Positions 42,582 through 51,424 of a stretch of 64,000 bases of DNA are shown here, piece by piece. Source of the DNA: an uncultured Flavobacterium sp. (GTDB taxonomy: Bacteria > Bacteroidota > Bacteroidia > Flavobacteriales > Flavobacteriaceae); the NCBI RefSeq assembly GCF_943913405.1, contig NZ_CALTYA010000009.1, forward strand, positions 1 to 64,000. Reading direction: 5' to 3'. Positions within the stretch are counted from its first letter, which is position 1. Each line of letters opens with the position of its first letter. A program made the position numbers and the translations under genes. The notes under the pieces are model-generated. The model had not been told where the DNA came from. It saw nothing but the letters and a program-made list of their open reading frames with translations, and did not search any database.

Positions 42582-42618
42582 CTTTTTATATTTTAAGATT
42601 TGCTTTGGAGGATTTGCA

Positions 42619-44004
42619 TTAGATAAGTTGAAATTCTGGCGCTTTTGTCATGGCGTTGAATACTCGCAAGACGGCATTGTCAGCGCCTGGATCTTGGGGA
42701 TTGAAGTCATATTTTAATATGTTTTCAAAATCTTTCTGAAGGTTTTCATCAGCGGTAAATAACAGCCTGTTTTTCAGTGCAGCGATGATGGTTTTGTTGT
42801 TTCCGGTTTTTTCCCAGTTTAGTTTTATGGCTATCTTCTCTAATTCGGGATTGCTCTTGAGCATTTCAGTATTTAGGCCTTGCTTATTGATAATTCTCCC
42901 GTTACAAAGCATGTCAGAAACAGTATTTCGCTGCAGAAAAATTTGAGAAGTCAGCCAGTTATTTCCTCCGTTCCAGCCTTTGACATTTGGCTGGTTAAAC
43001 AAATCCATGCCTTGTTCTCTTAAAAAGAAAGCCACCATTTTCATGTTCGGATTGGCAATGTTCAATTCATGAAACAGTTGGAAAATATATACCAGAGGAT
43101 CTTTTATTTTATTTCCAGCATTGCTTTTTTTGTATTCTTCTGTAAATATTTTAGTCAAGAGCGGCGCTATTTCAAAATCTTTCTTCCGGAAATAATCACC
43201 ATAATAAGCAACCAATTCTTCTGTAGGATTGTCATAAATAAACCACTTCAATATTTTTCTGGTAATAAAATAAGGAATGCTTTTCTGTTCAAAAATAATA
43301 TCTACTAGATCATCAGACTTGAATTTTCCAGTTTTTCCGAGGTAAGTTAACGTGTCGCCGTCTTGGAATTTTTCTCTATAAACGGCTTGTTCATTTCCAT
43401 TTCCTAAACCAGCCAAGGCTTTTGCTCCATTTTTGATGTCTTCTTCTGTATAATTTCCAACACCAAGCGTAAACAATTCAAGCAATTCACGGCTCAAATT
43501 TTCATTGGTTTTGCCTTTTTTGTTATCTGTATTGTCAAGATAGCGAACTATGGCGTTTGTGCGGAGCACTTTTTTGGTAAGCTCCCGGAAATTTCCAAAA
43601 GCATTTTCACGAAGCAGCTGGTTGTGCTGGTAAACCCAATAGTTGACTTTTACTTTTTGAAAGGTTGCGACATAATGATTGTGCCAAAAACAAGTCATTT
43701 TTTCTCTTAATGGCAATTCTTCAGTAGCCATTTTCTCCAGCCACCAAGCCTTCAATTCTAAATTGACTTTATTTTCTTCGGTGATATATTTCTTCTTTTC
43801 TGTAGGATCAGCATTTTTTAAATAGTCTCTTTTCGCCTTTAAGTCTTCCGTGGTTTTTGGGCTGTCAATTAAAGCTTCTGGAATTGAAGTGTCTATTTTT
43901 GAGTCAAAGGATTTCTTCAGGAAGTTTTTAAAGTCCTTTTCTATCAAGGAAGATTGTTTTCCTGAAAATCCCAAACGCAATGACCAAAGGTTTGAAGTAT
44001 TCAT
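42619..44004 (-). CDS. DUF1800 family protein
   Basis: 461 residues, mostly helical. Conserved DUF1800 segments include 'ATEELPLREKMTCFWHNHYV', 'ELTKKVLRTNAIVRYLDN', 'NENLSRELLELFTLGVGNYTEEDI' (read in pieces), 'IFEQKSIPYFITRKILKWFI' and 'NPNMKMVAFFLREQGMDLFNQPNVKGWNGG'. No clear signal peptide on this start. It lies directly upstream of the DUF1501 gene and forms the recurrent two-gene unit. The function is unknown; related pairs are widespread in Bacteroidota, Planctomycetes and Proteobacteria. Confidence 0.88.
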   Translation of the reverse strand: MNTSNLWSLRLGFSGKQSSLIEKDFKNFLKKSFDSKIDTSIPEALIDSPKTTEDLKAKRDYLKNADPTEKKKYITEENKVNLELKAWWLEKMATEELPLREKMTCFWHNHYVATFQKVKVNYWVYQHNQLLRENAFGNFRELTKKVLRTNAIVRYLDNTDNKKGKTNENLSRELLELFTLGVGNYTEEDIKNGAKALAGLGNGNEQAVYREKFQDGDTLTYLGKTGKFKSDDLVDIIFEQKSIPYFITRKILKWFIYDNPTEELVAYYGDYFRKKDFEIAPLLTKIFTEEYKKSNAGNKIKDPLVYIFQLFHELNIANPNMKMVAFFLREQGMDLFNQPNVKGWNGGNNWLTSQIFLQRNTVSDMLCNGRIINKQGLNTEMLKSNPELEKIAIKLNWEKTGNNKTIIAALKNRLLFTADENLQKDFENILKYDFNPQDPGADNAVLRVFNAMTKAPEFQLI

Positions 44005-44585
44005 CTCTTTTTAGATTTGGTTATATTATTTTGACTTTAAAAAAGAAGGAAGGTTTAATTAAGTTGATGTAGTTAAATTTAGATATTTTAAAAGGTTTGT
44101 AGGCTTTTGGTTTCGTTAATTTTTGAATAATTTTTTTTCCCTTCAAAATTCCTGTTCTGAATTATTTAAAACAGGAATAAAATTGTACTGTTTTTTGAAG
44201 ATCTAGAACTGAAAATAACAGCAATTTTAGATCATGAAAATTATCAAAAAAAATTGCAGGATTATGTAAACCTCGCTAAAAATGACGAAAAAAGGCAAAA
44301 ATTAGGTGTTTTTTTGTGTAAGAAATTTTTTAGGCAGTGTAGTTCGTCGATGAAATTTGCCGTTCATCGATAAAATATTTTAACATATTTAAAAAAACAT
44401 GTAGTTCATCGATAAAATTGGTATTTCATCGGGAATATCAGTATAATTTAGGATGGTCTTTTAATAATATTTTTATTTGCCATGTGTTAATGAGACAAAA
44501 AGCTAGCCCCGCTTTTCGATTTTTAACAGCAAGCATTTTTGATGATGCTTGTTTTAAAATTGGATATAACTAGAAATTTTTTGAT
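44005..44585. other. Long regulatory intergenic region before the T9SS adhesin
   Basis: 581 bases, no gene. It contains the four TTCATCG half-sites (44339-44434) and a small hairpin CAAGCAT / ATGCTTG (44530-44551) close to the adhesin start. The rest is AT-rich without other structure. Confidence 0.6.
44339..44434 (+). promoter_or_regulatory. Four TTCATCGAT half-sites in two 20-bp-spaced pairs
   Basis: Pair one: GTTCGTCGATGAAAT (GTTC at 44342) and GTTCATCGATAAAAT (44362). Pair two: GTTCATCGATAAAAT (44404) and TTTCATCGGGAAT (44424). Both pairs have exactly 20 bp between equivalent bases, with the pairs 62 bp apart. A related pair occurs at 8001-8037 upstream of another surface protein. Direct repeats at two helical turns are typical of LytTR-type or similar dimeric regulators (family assignment is inference). 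Confidence 0.6.
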
Positions 44586-47500
44586 ATGACTACAAATTTA
44601 CTCAGCTTGAGGGGCAAGCGTGCAAATTCATTGGCTTTTAGCCTGATTGCATTTTTTTTCTTTACTGTTGGAGCCTTAGCGCAAACCATCACAGCAGTTT
44701 CCCCATCAACAATCACAAATCGTACGAAAGTTAAGCTAACAGGATCAGGATTTCCTGGCAGCGGTTTGACGGTAAAGCTAGGTGCAACAGCAGGAACGGC
44801 AGTTGCTGCAACAGTTAGCTATGTAAGCAGTTCTGAAATTCAAATTGTTGCAGGTGCAACTACAGCAGACGGAACGCTAAATATTTATTTTGGTTCAAGC
44901 ACAACCGCTTCTGGAACTTTAATGAAAATTGCTCCATTGGTTACTCCTTCAACGGCAAGAATCGACAGAATGATTACTGATTTTGGTGGTTATAAAAGTA
45001 CGACTGCAGCAACGACTGTAGTAGGAAATATGACTAACAACCGTCATAATCTGACTGCTTTTCGCTACAACTCACAAATGTATTCTACAGGTGTTGCCGA
45101 TGGCGTTTTAAACAGTCACAGTGCCGAATATACTTATATTCCTGGTGATTTTAGAGCATTTCCATTAAATGAAATTACTGGAAATACTGTTTCAAGCGGT
45201 TCTAGTACTTTCTTGTCAATGGGAAGCATGATCGACAATGATCCAGATAATGCTGTTTATACTTCGCCAGCTATTGCTAACTTGAAAATTAGAGACGTTC
45301 TTGTTGACGGAATCAAAGGTTTAGATATTGGTACTGGAGTTACAAATATTGCTTCAGACGTGGCGCTTGTATTTCCTATCATGAATATTGCATCTTCAAG
45401 AATCAACGATGCTGAACCAGATATCTTGGTTACGCAAATTGCACAGCCAGGAAATGCTACTGACTATGATATTTTCTCTTTTATTGATAATGATGGAAAT
45501 ATTGTGGGAAGCCCGGTTCAGGTTGGATTTAATAATATCGGAGCAATTGGCACAAACAGAGTCGATCTTTTTAAATTGACAAGTACTTCTTACGCAACGG
45601 CGGTTCCGAATGGCGTGAGCACGACTAATGACATTAAAGATATCAGAATCATCGCTTTTAAGATTTCTGATTTTGGAATTGCAAATGCGGCGCAGGCGGC
45701 AACCATTACAGGATTTAAAATATTGCCTTCTGGTTCAAGCGACCCTGCATTTATTGCTTACAATGCTAATGCTTTCACAATCGAATCTCCAGTAATCACG
45801 ACACAACCGGTTTCAGTTGGATCTTGTTCAAGCGGCAGTTCTGCAACATTTAGTGTTGTAGCTTCAGGAATGGATCTTAGATACCAATGGACTAAAAACG
45901 GAGTAGCAATTTCAGGCGCTACAGCTTCTTCTTATACAGTTTCAAGCCCAGTGGCTTCAGATGCAGGTGCTTATGCAGTGACTATTACGAATCTTGGCGG
46001 TTCAGTAACCAGTAATACGGTTTATCTTAGTGTTGCTAATTCAACAACTTGGAATGGAAATGTAAGCAATGATTGGAATAATGCAGCGAACTGGACATGC
46101 AACATCATTCCAAATAACGTAATCCACGCAAATATTCCGACAGGAAGACCAAATTACCCAGTTTTAGGATCTAGCAGTTTAGGAACTTGCAACAATTTAA
46201 CTATCGGGACTGGCGCAAGCGTTACGGTTCAACAAGCCGGCGTTTTGCAAATTGCAGGAGCGATCAGCAAATTAGGAACTTTCAACGCTGTTGACGGAAC
46301 TGTAAGATTGATCGGTACGACTGGAGCACAAACACTTCCAGCGAATACTTTTGCTACTAATTACATCAAAAACCTTACGATTAACAATACTGCTGGAGTG
46401 ACTTTGTCAGGTGAATTAAGCCTTACAGGAATTCTTACTTCAACAGCAGGAACTTTTACAACAGGAAACCAGCTTACATTAAAAAGTAACGCGAATACGA
46501 CTGCCATGATTGCTCCGGTAACAGGAACTATCACTGGACAGATGACCGTGGAACGTTATATTCCTTCAAAAAGAGCTTTCCGTTACATCACTTCTTCAGT
46601 AGATGCTACAGGAACAGGTACAATCAGAAGCAATTGGCAAGAGAATGGTTCAGATGCTCCAGGTTGGGGAACTGATATCACTGGAAGTGGCGCAGCAGCT
46701 AATGGTTTTGATCCTTCAGGAAGTAACAGTCCTTCAATGTTTACTTATCTGAACAATAATACTGGAACTGCAAGCAGCTGGATTGCTGGAACTAGCACAA
46801 ATATTCCTTTGTTGGCGGGTGTTCCTTATCGTATTTTGGTTCGTGGTGACCGTACTGTTGATCAATTTTTGAATGCTTCTGCTTCTTCAGTAACGACTTT
46901 GAGAGCCCATGGAAATGTAAAAACTGGAGATGTCGTGCTTACAAATCTTACTACTAATCCAAATCGTTATGTATTTGTAGGAAATCCTTACCAAGCACCA
47001 ATTGACTTGAAAGCTGTATTGGATGCTTCTACAGGATTTAAGAAAATGTTCTGCCAAATTTGGGATCCTACTAGAAACGTTAGAGGAGCTTATGTAACGA
47101 TAAATATGGCTTCTAATACAAACAACATGACAGGTTCTGTTGCAAATAATATAGTACAGCCAGGACAAGCATTTTTCATACAAACTGGTGCAGCAACACA
47201 GACATTGAATTTCAAGGAATCTCACAAACAATTGGAAACTACGACAACTAAAGTATTCAGAAATGCTTCAGAAAATCCAGCTCCTGCTCAAATGAGATTT
47301 ACTTTATATGAAACTAGCGCCTTGAGCCAGTCAGAATCTGCTGCCGATGGATTTGTAGTTCTTTTTGACGAATCTTATTCAAATGATCTTGATGAAATGG
47401 ATGCGGTAAAAATCACAAACCAAGATGAAAATATCGGAGCATTGAATTCAGGAAAAGTATTGAGTTTTGAAAGCAGAAATCTTCCTACGGTTTCAGATGT

Positions 47501-47990
47501 AATTCCGCTTTCGCACAACCAATACAGAAACACAAACTATACTTATAAAGTAAAAGTTGACGGAATTGATAATGTAAACGCTTATTTGCTTGATAAATAC
47601 ACAAATTCAAGAACATTATTAGAAAATGGTGCTGAGACAAGTGTTGCTTTCACAGTAAATGCTTCAGATGCAAGCGCTGCAACAGATCGTTTTGATGTAG
47701 TATTCAGCACGACATTAGGAAATGAAGAATCAGCATTTTCAAATTCCCTTAAGGTTTATCCAAATCCGGTAACAGAAAATCAATTCTTTATCCAATTGCC
47801 AGCACAACAAGGAGAATCCTTAAGTGTAAAATTAGTTAATCTTTTAGGCCAAGAAGTATATTCTAAATCTTTAGATGTTTCAGCAGGAGTTGCAAAAATC
47901 CAACCTGAAACACAACTTCAAAGCGGTGTATATCTTGTGAATATTTCAAACGGAACAAGCACAGCTACTAAAAAATTAATAGTAAAATAA
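44586..47990 (+). CDS. Large T9SS type A surface protein with IPT/TIG and Ig-like domains
   Basis: 1134 residues. Signal peptide 1-33 ('FFFFTVGALAQT'). An IPT/TIG domain follows (about 34-115, 'ITAVSPSTITNRTKVKLTGSG'). Then come a unique region to about 400, an Ig-like domain (about 405-485, 'GSSATFSVVASGMDLRYQWTKNG'), a 'TWNGNVSNDWNNAANWTC' segment common in T9SS adhesins, and a C-terminal type A sorting domain ('LKVYPNPVTENQFFIQL' to 'KKLIVK'). It is probably exported by T9SS and surface-anchored as an adhesin. A small PID-CTERM-like gene follows after 6 bases in the same transcript. Upstream regulation through the 44339-44434 element is inferred. Confidence 0.9.
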   Translation: MTTNLLSLRGKRANSLAFSLIAFFFFTVGALAQTITAVSPSTITNRTKVKLTGSGFPGSGLTVKLGATAGTAVAATVSYVSSSEIQIVAGATTADGTLNIYFGSSTTASGTLMKIAPLVTPSTARIDRMITDFGGYKSTTAATTVVGNMTNNRHNLTAFRYNSQMYSTGVADGVLNSHSAEYTYIPGDFRAFPLNEITGNTVSSGSSTFLSMGSMIDNDPDNAVYTSPAIANLKIRDVLVDGIKGLDIGTGVTNIASDVALVFPIMNIASSRINDAEPDILVTQIAQPGNATDYDIFSFIDNDGNIVGSPVQVGFNNIGAIGTNRVDLFKLTSTSYATAVPNGVSTTNDIKDIRIIAFKISDFGIANAAQAATITGFKILPSGSSDPAFIAYNANAFTIESPVITTQPVSVGSCSSGSSATFSVVASGMDLRYQWTKNGVAISGATASSYTVSSPVASDAGAYAVTITNLGGSVTSNTVYLSVANSTTWNGNVSNDWNNAANWTCNIIPNNVIHANIPTGRPNYPVLGSSSLGTCNNLTIGTGASVTVQQAGVLQIAGAISKLGTFNAVDGTVRLIGTTGAQTLPANTFATNYIKNLTINNTAGVTLSGELSLTGILTSTAGTFTTGNQLTLKSNANTTAMIAPVTGTITGQMTVERYIPSKRAFRYITSSVDATGTGTIRSNWQENGSDAPGWGTDITGSGAAANGFDPSGSNSPSMFTYLNNNTGTASSWIAGTSTNIPLLAGVPYRILVRGDRTVDQFLNASASSVTTLRAHGNVKTGDVVLTNLTTNPNRYVFVGNPYQAPIDLKAVLDASTGFKKMFCQIWDPTRNVRGAYVTINMASNTNNMTGSVANNIVQPGQAFFIQTGAATQTLNFKESHKQLETTTTKVFRNASENPAPAQMRFTLYETSALSQSESAADGFVVLFDESYSNDLDEMDAVKITNQDENIGALNSGKVLSFESRNLPTVSDVIPLSHNQYRNTNYTYKVKVDGIDNVNAYLLDKYTNSRTLLENGAETSVAFTVNASDASAATDRFDVVFSTTLGNEESAFSNSLKVYPNPVTENQFFIQLPAQQGESLSVKLVNLLGQEVYSKSLDVSAGVAKIQPETQLQSGVYLVNISNGTSTATKKLIVK

Positions 47991-47996
47991 AAATCA

Positions 47997-48209
47997 ATGA
48001 ATAGTATTTCCCATAGCCTAAAAAGCAAACTGTTTCTCGCATCTCTTTTCCTTATCTTATCAACCACTTTTGCTTCGGCACAAATTGATGAGGCTCCAGA
48101 CGATGTGAACGATGAACCAACTGTGCCGATTGATGGATTCATCATCACCGGATTGGTTGCAGGATCTTTATTAGGTATACGCAAATTGAGAAAATCTGAG
48201 AATGCATAA
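47997..48209 (+). CDS. Small PID-CTERM-like envelope protein
   Basis: 70 residues, three parts: signal peptide 1-28 ('TTFASAQ'), a short acidic/proline spacer (29-43) and a tail 'PIDGFIITGLVAGSLLGIRK' from residue 44 consisting of a PIDG motif, a 13-residue hydrophobic stretch and a basic end. This matches the short PID-CTERM-type proteins of Bacteroidota, in which the tail resembles a sorting/anchoring signal. The gene follows the adhesin by 6 bases and ends at a terminator, so the two form an operon. There is hardly any mature domain, so it may be a membrane-bound companion of the adhesin (inference). Confidence 0.7.
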   Translation: MNSISHSLKSKLFLASLFLILSTTFASAQIDEAPDDVNDEPTVPIDGFIITGLVAGSLLGIRKLRKSENA

Positions 48210-48223
48210 TTTTTCAGATAACA

Positions 48224-48255
48224 AAAAAGCCTCTTCAAACGAAGGGGCTTTTTTT
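48224..48255. terminator. Bidirectional terminator
   Basis: AAAAAAGCCTCTTC / GAAGGGGCTTTTTT, 14-bp stem with one T-G pair and a 4-base loop, between convergent genes. Confidence 0.88.
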
Positions 48256-48270
48256 ATGCCAAATTTCTAA

Positions 48271-48666
48271 TTATTTTTTATCAATCAAATCTTTCAAGTG
48301 CATTCGAAGTGCTTGGACAGAGATGCTGATTTCCCAAAAAGAAATTCCTAAGGAAATCAATAAGCACAAAAGGCTTAATCCGAATAAGTAGATGCTGAAA
48401 AGCTGGTGTTCTAGAAACAATAAAAACATCGCAAAAACAGATAAAAACAAGCTCAAGACTCCAAAAAGTTGCATATATCGAATAAGCGTCAACCGAAGGT
48501 TCAGGTTTTTGATTTGGTCTAGAATAGAAATATTTTCTTTTTCGTCATAAGTACTTTTCAAGCCTCGGATAATGGTTGCAATCGTCAAAAATCGATTGGT
48601 GTAAGCCAATAATATCAACGAAGTTGCAGAAAATAATAATGCCGGAGTTTCGATACTTAATGTCAT
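48271..48666 (-). CDS. DUF2721 family membrane protein
   Basis: 131 residues with three membrane segments (about 7-27, 67-87 and 92-114). The pattern 'ETPALLFSATSLILLAYTNRF' then 'NLNLRLTLIRYMQLFGVLSLF' is that of DUF2721. The function is unknown. It converges on the PID-CTERM-like gene, sharing a terminator, and is separated from htpG by htpG's own terminator. Confidence 0.85.
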   Translation of the reverse strand: MTLSIETPALLFSATSLILLAYTNRFLTIATIIRGLKSTYDEKENISILDQIKNLNLRLTLIRYMQLFGVLSLFLSVFAMFLLFLEHQLFSIYLFGLSLLCLLISLGISFWEISISVQALRMHLKDLIDKK

Positions 48667-48753
48667 TTGGAATATTTTTTTAAATCAAATTTCGACAAAC
48701 AGATTTAATATGCAAGTTTTTAAGCCATGAATTCACGAATTTAAATTCCATAA

Positions 48754-48784
48754 AAAAACCTGCAAGCATAACTCACAGGTTTTT
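48754..48784 (-). terminator. Terminator of htpG
   Basis: AAAAACCTG / CAGGTTTTT, 9-bp perfect stem with a T-run on the minus strand, 56 bases after the htpG stop. Confidence 0.75.
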
Positions 48785-48840
48785 ATGTAAATTTCTAAGA
48801 AGTCTAAGATTTCTAAAAATCCAAGAAGTCTAAAAAAATC

Positions 48841-50742
48841 TTATTTAATCAATTCATAGCTTCTTTTTACAAAAGCGGTCAATTCTTCCCCTTTCAAAAG
48901 GTTTTGAGATAATTTAGCCAAGTCTAAAGCTTGTTTTACCAAAGCTTCCTGGTGTGTTTTATCTGTAGAATTTAAAATGCTTGAAGCTAATTCGTGGTTG
49001 GTATTTACGACAAGATTATACATTTCAGGCATATTTCCCATCCCAAACATTCCGCCACCGCCAGTTTGGCTCATTTCTTTCATACGGCGTAAAAACTCTG
49101 GCTGTGTGATTGAAAACGGAGCTGATTGGCTGTCTAAAGCTTCCAATTGAACAGCATATTTTTTATCAGAAATAATAGTTTCTAATTCTGTTTTCAATTT
49201 CTCTTTTTCTTCTTCTGAAAGCTTAGAAATCGTTTCTTCGTCTTTTTTGATCAAGTTGTTGATGTGGTCAGAATCCACGCGAGTGAAAGTCAGATTCTCG
49301 TTATCAGCTTCTAATTTTTGAATCAAATGCGAGATAATTGGCGAATCTAAAATTAAGACTTCATACCCTTTTGTTTTCGCCTCTTCAATATAACTGTGCT
49401 GTGCGTCTTTATTTGAAGCATATAAAACCACCAACTTTCCGTCTTTGTCAGTCTGATTGTCTTTAATTTTTTCTTTTAATTCGTCAAGCGTAAAATATTG
49501 GTCGCCAACTGTTGGATATAATGTAAATGCGCCCGCTTTTTCATAGAATTTTGGTTCAGAAAGCATACCATATTCCAAGACAATTTTAATGTCATTCCAT
49601 TTTTTCTCAAAATCTTCACGGTTTTCAGAAAACAGCGATTTTAGTTTGTCAGCAACTTTACGCGTGATATAATTCGAGATTTTTTTCACCGCGCCGTCAG
49701 CTTGCAAATAAGAACGAGAAACGTTCAATGGAATATCTGGAGAATCGATAACACCTTTCAGCATTGTCAAGAATTCAGGAACAATTCCTTCCACATTATC
49801 TGTTACATAAACCTGATTTTGGTACAATTGAATTTTATCTTTCTGGATTTGCAAATCGCCGGTCATTTTTGGGAAATACAGAATTCCAGTCAAGTTGAAC
49901 GGATAATCTACATTCAAATGGATGTTGAAAAGCGGTTCTTCAAATTGCATCGGATATAATTCTCTGTAGAAATCTTTATAATCTTCCTCAGATAATTCAG
50001 TCGGCTGTTTCGTCCAAGCCGGATTTGGGTTGTTGATAATGTTGTCAACTTCCACAGATTTGAAAGTTTCATCTTTGTCTTCTGGAGCAACTTCTTCACC
50101 TTTTTTCTGCTCGATTTTTTCAGTCCTTGTTCCAAATTTAATTGGCACTGGCATGAATTTATTGTATTTCTGAAGCAATTCAGCAATTTTTCCTTCTTCT
50201 AAAAACTCTAAAGAATCTTCAGCAATATGAAGGATGATTTCTGTACCGCGAGAAGTTTTATCAGATGGTTCTAAAGTAAATTCTGGGCTTCCGTCGCAAG
50301 TCCAATGTGCCCCAGGTTCGTCTTTAAACGATTTTGTAATGATTTCTACTTTTTCTGCCACCATAAATGCAGAATAAAATCCTAAACCAAAATGTCCGAT
50401 AATTCCTGAATCTTTGGCAGAATCTTTATATTTTTCAAGAAATTCTTCAGCTCCAGAGAAAGCAACTTGGTTGATGTATTTTTCAACCTCTTCAGCTGTC
50501 ATACCTAAACCTTGGTCGATAATGTGTAATTTCTTTCCTTCTTTATCGATTTTTACTTCGATAATCGGATTTCCATATTCTACTTTTGCTTCGCCAATGT
50601 TTGCTAAATGCTTCAATTTCAGGGTTGCATCTGTGGCATTTGAAACTAATTCACGCAAGAAAATCTCGTGGTCGCTGTATAAAAATTTCTTGATAAGCGG
50701 GAAAATGTTCTCTACGGATACATTGATCTTTCCTGTTGTCAT
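48841..50742 (-). CDS. htpG: Chaperone HtpG (Hsp90)
   Basis: 633 residues, full-length bacterial Hsp90. N-terminal GHKL ATPase with 'ELVSNATDATLK' (catalytic Glu and ATP-binding Asn), 'IDQGLGMTAEEV' and the lid/phosphate loop 'IGHFGLGFYSAFMVAEKV'. The middle domain has 'NVSRSYLQ' with the ATP-contacting Arg, and a C-terminal dimerisation domain completes it. It assists folding of client proteins in the cytoplasm. Single gene with its own terminator. An insertion-like acidic/lysine stretch ('EQKKGEEVAPEDKDETF') lies between the first two domains, as is usual in Bacteroidota HtpG. Confidence 0.97.
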   Translation of the reverse strand: MTTGKINVSVENIFPLIKKFLYSDHEIFLRELVSNATDATLKLKHLANIGEAKVEYGNPIIEVKIDKEGKKLHIIDQGLGMTAEEVEKYINQVAFSGAEEFLEKYKDSAKDSGIIGHFGLGFYSAFMVAEKVEIITKSFKDEPGAHWTCDGSPEFTLEPSDKTSRGTEIILHIAEDSLEFLEEGKIAELLQKYNKFMPVPIKFGTRTEKIEQKKGEEVAPEDKDETFKSVEVDNIINNPNPAWTKQPTELSEEDYKDFYRELYPMQFEEPLFNIHLNVDYPFNLTGILYFPKMTGDLQIQKDKIQLYQNQVYVTDNVEGIVPEFLTMLKGVIDSPDIPLNVSRSYLQADGAVKKISNYITRKVADKLKSLFSENREDFEKKWNDIKIVLEYGMLSEPKFYEKAGAFTLYPTVGDQYFTLDELKEKIKDNQTDKDGKLVVLYASNKDAQHSYIEEAKTKGYEVLILDSPIISHLIQKLEADNENLTFTRVDSDHINNLIKKDEETISKLSEEEKEKLKTELETIISDKKYAVQLEALDSQSAPFSITQPEFLRRMKEMSQTGGGGMFGMGNMPEMYNLVVNTNHELASSILNSTDKTHQEALVKQALDLAKLSQNLLKGEELTAFVKRSYELIK

Positions 50743-50889
50743 AATCTATTGATAGTATTAATGTTAATTATTTTCGGGATTACTGTTTTCAAATAGAATA
50801 CCAAAGAATATGCAAATGACAAATTGGCTGAATTGTTAATTTTAAGATAATAAAACTATTAATTTTAACATATCAAAACATTGACGTTG

Positions 50890-50897
50890 TATATTTG
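50890..50897 (+). promoter_or_regulatory. -7 promoter box of the lipocalin-like/OmpA lipoprotein genes
   Basis: TATATTTG, 30 bases before the ATG at 50928. Confidence 0.6.
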
Positions 50898-50927
50898 TAT
50901 GTAATAAACATTAAAAAATACCAAACT

Positions 50928-51404
50928 ATGAAAAAATTAATCTTATTAAGTATGTTTGCAGTACTGCTGTTTTCCTGCAAATCTACGTCGGTCACAAACA
51001 CCAAGCTCGACAACAAAACAGAGCGCTTAATTAAAGGAAATTATGTAGTAAGCTCAGTGAATTATCCAGGTTCTGAATACATCAAAGTAAATGCTTTTCA
51101 ATTGGCAGACTCACAATGTTTTGTAGGAAGCACATGGAAATTTGTATCTAACAACAATAAAGGTGAAATGGCTTTGACAAAATCAGGATGTCCTGCATTT
51201 AGTTCTTCAATCACTTGGTTTGTAAACAAAGACGGCCAATTTGTCCTTAAAGTTTTAGATGCTGGAGAAAAAGCTAAAAAAGTTAGAGACGGATATATTT
51301 TAAGCGTAGCTAACGCGACAGAAAGTTCTTTCCAATTAGTTGACAAAATCGATGTTGGCGGAAAATTGACAGACGTTGTATATCAATTCACAAGAGTAAA
51401 CTAA
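50928..51404 (+). CDS. Lipocalin-like lipoprotein
   Basis: 158 residues from ATG 50928 (an upstream in-frame start would lie within the promoter box). Lipobox 'AVLLFSCKS' with Cys17. The mature part is a beta-rich domain: 'IKGNYVVSSVNYPGSEYI', 'FVGSTWKFVSNNNKGEM', 'SSITWFVNKDGQFVLKVL' and 'LTDVVYQFTRV', resembling the small lipocalin-like domain proteins of Flavobacteria (G-x-W motif present as 'GSTWKF'). It is probably outer-membrane attached. The OmpA-family gene follows after 20 bases, so an operon of two envelope lipoproteins is likely. Confidence 0.8.
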   Translation: MKKLILLSMFAVLLFSCKSTSVTNTKLDNKTERLIKGNYVVSSVNYPGSEYIKVNAFQLADSQCFVGSTWKFVSNNNKGEMALTKSGCPAFSSSITWFVNKDGQFVLKVLDAGEKAKKVRDGYILSVANATESSFQLVDKIDVGGKLTDVVYQFTRVN

Positions 51405-51424
51405 CCAAATAAATAATTATCAAG

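Noticed and set aside
41415..44004. DUF1501/DUF1800 pair as a mobile or defence cassette
   Set aside because: The pair is common chromosomal housekeeping-like content in Bacteroidota; no integrase, repeats or composition break is seen around it.
44530..44551. Hairpin CAAGCAT/ATGCTTG as a terminator of the region before the adhesin
   Set aside because: Only 7 bp, no gene ends upstream on this strand and the following T-stretch is short; at most a leader hairpin.
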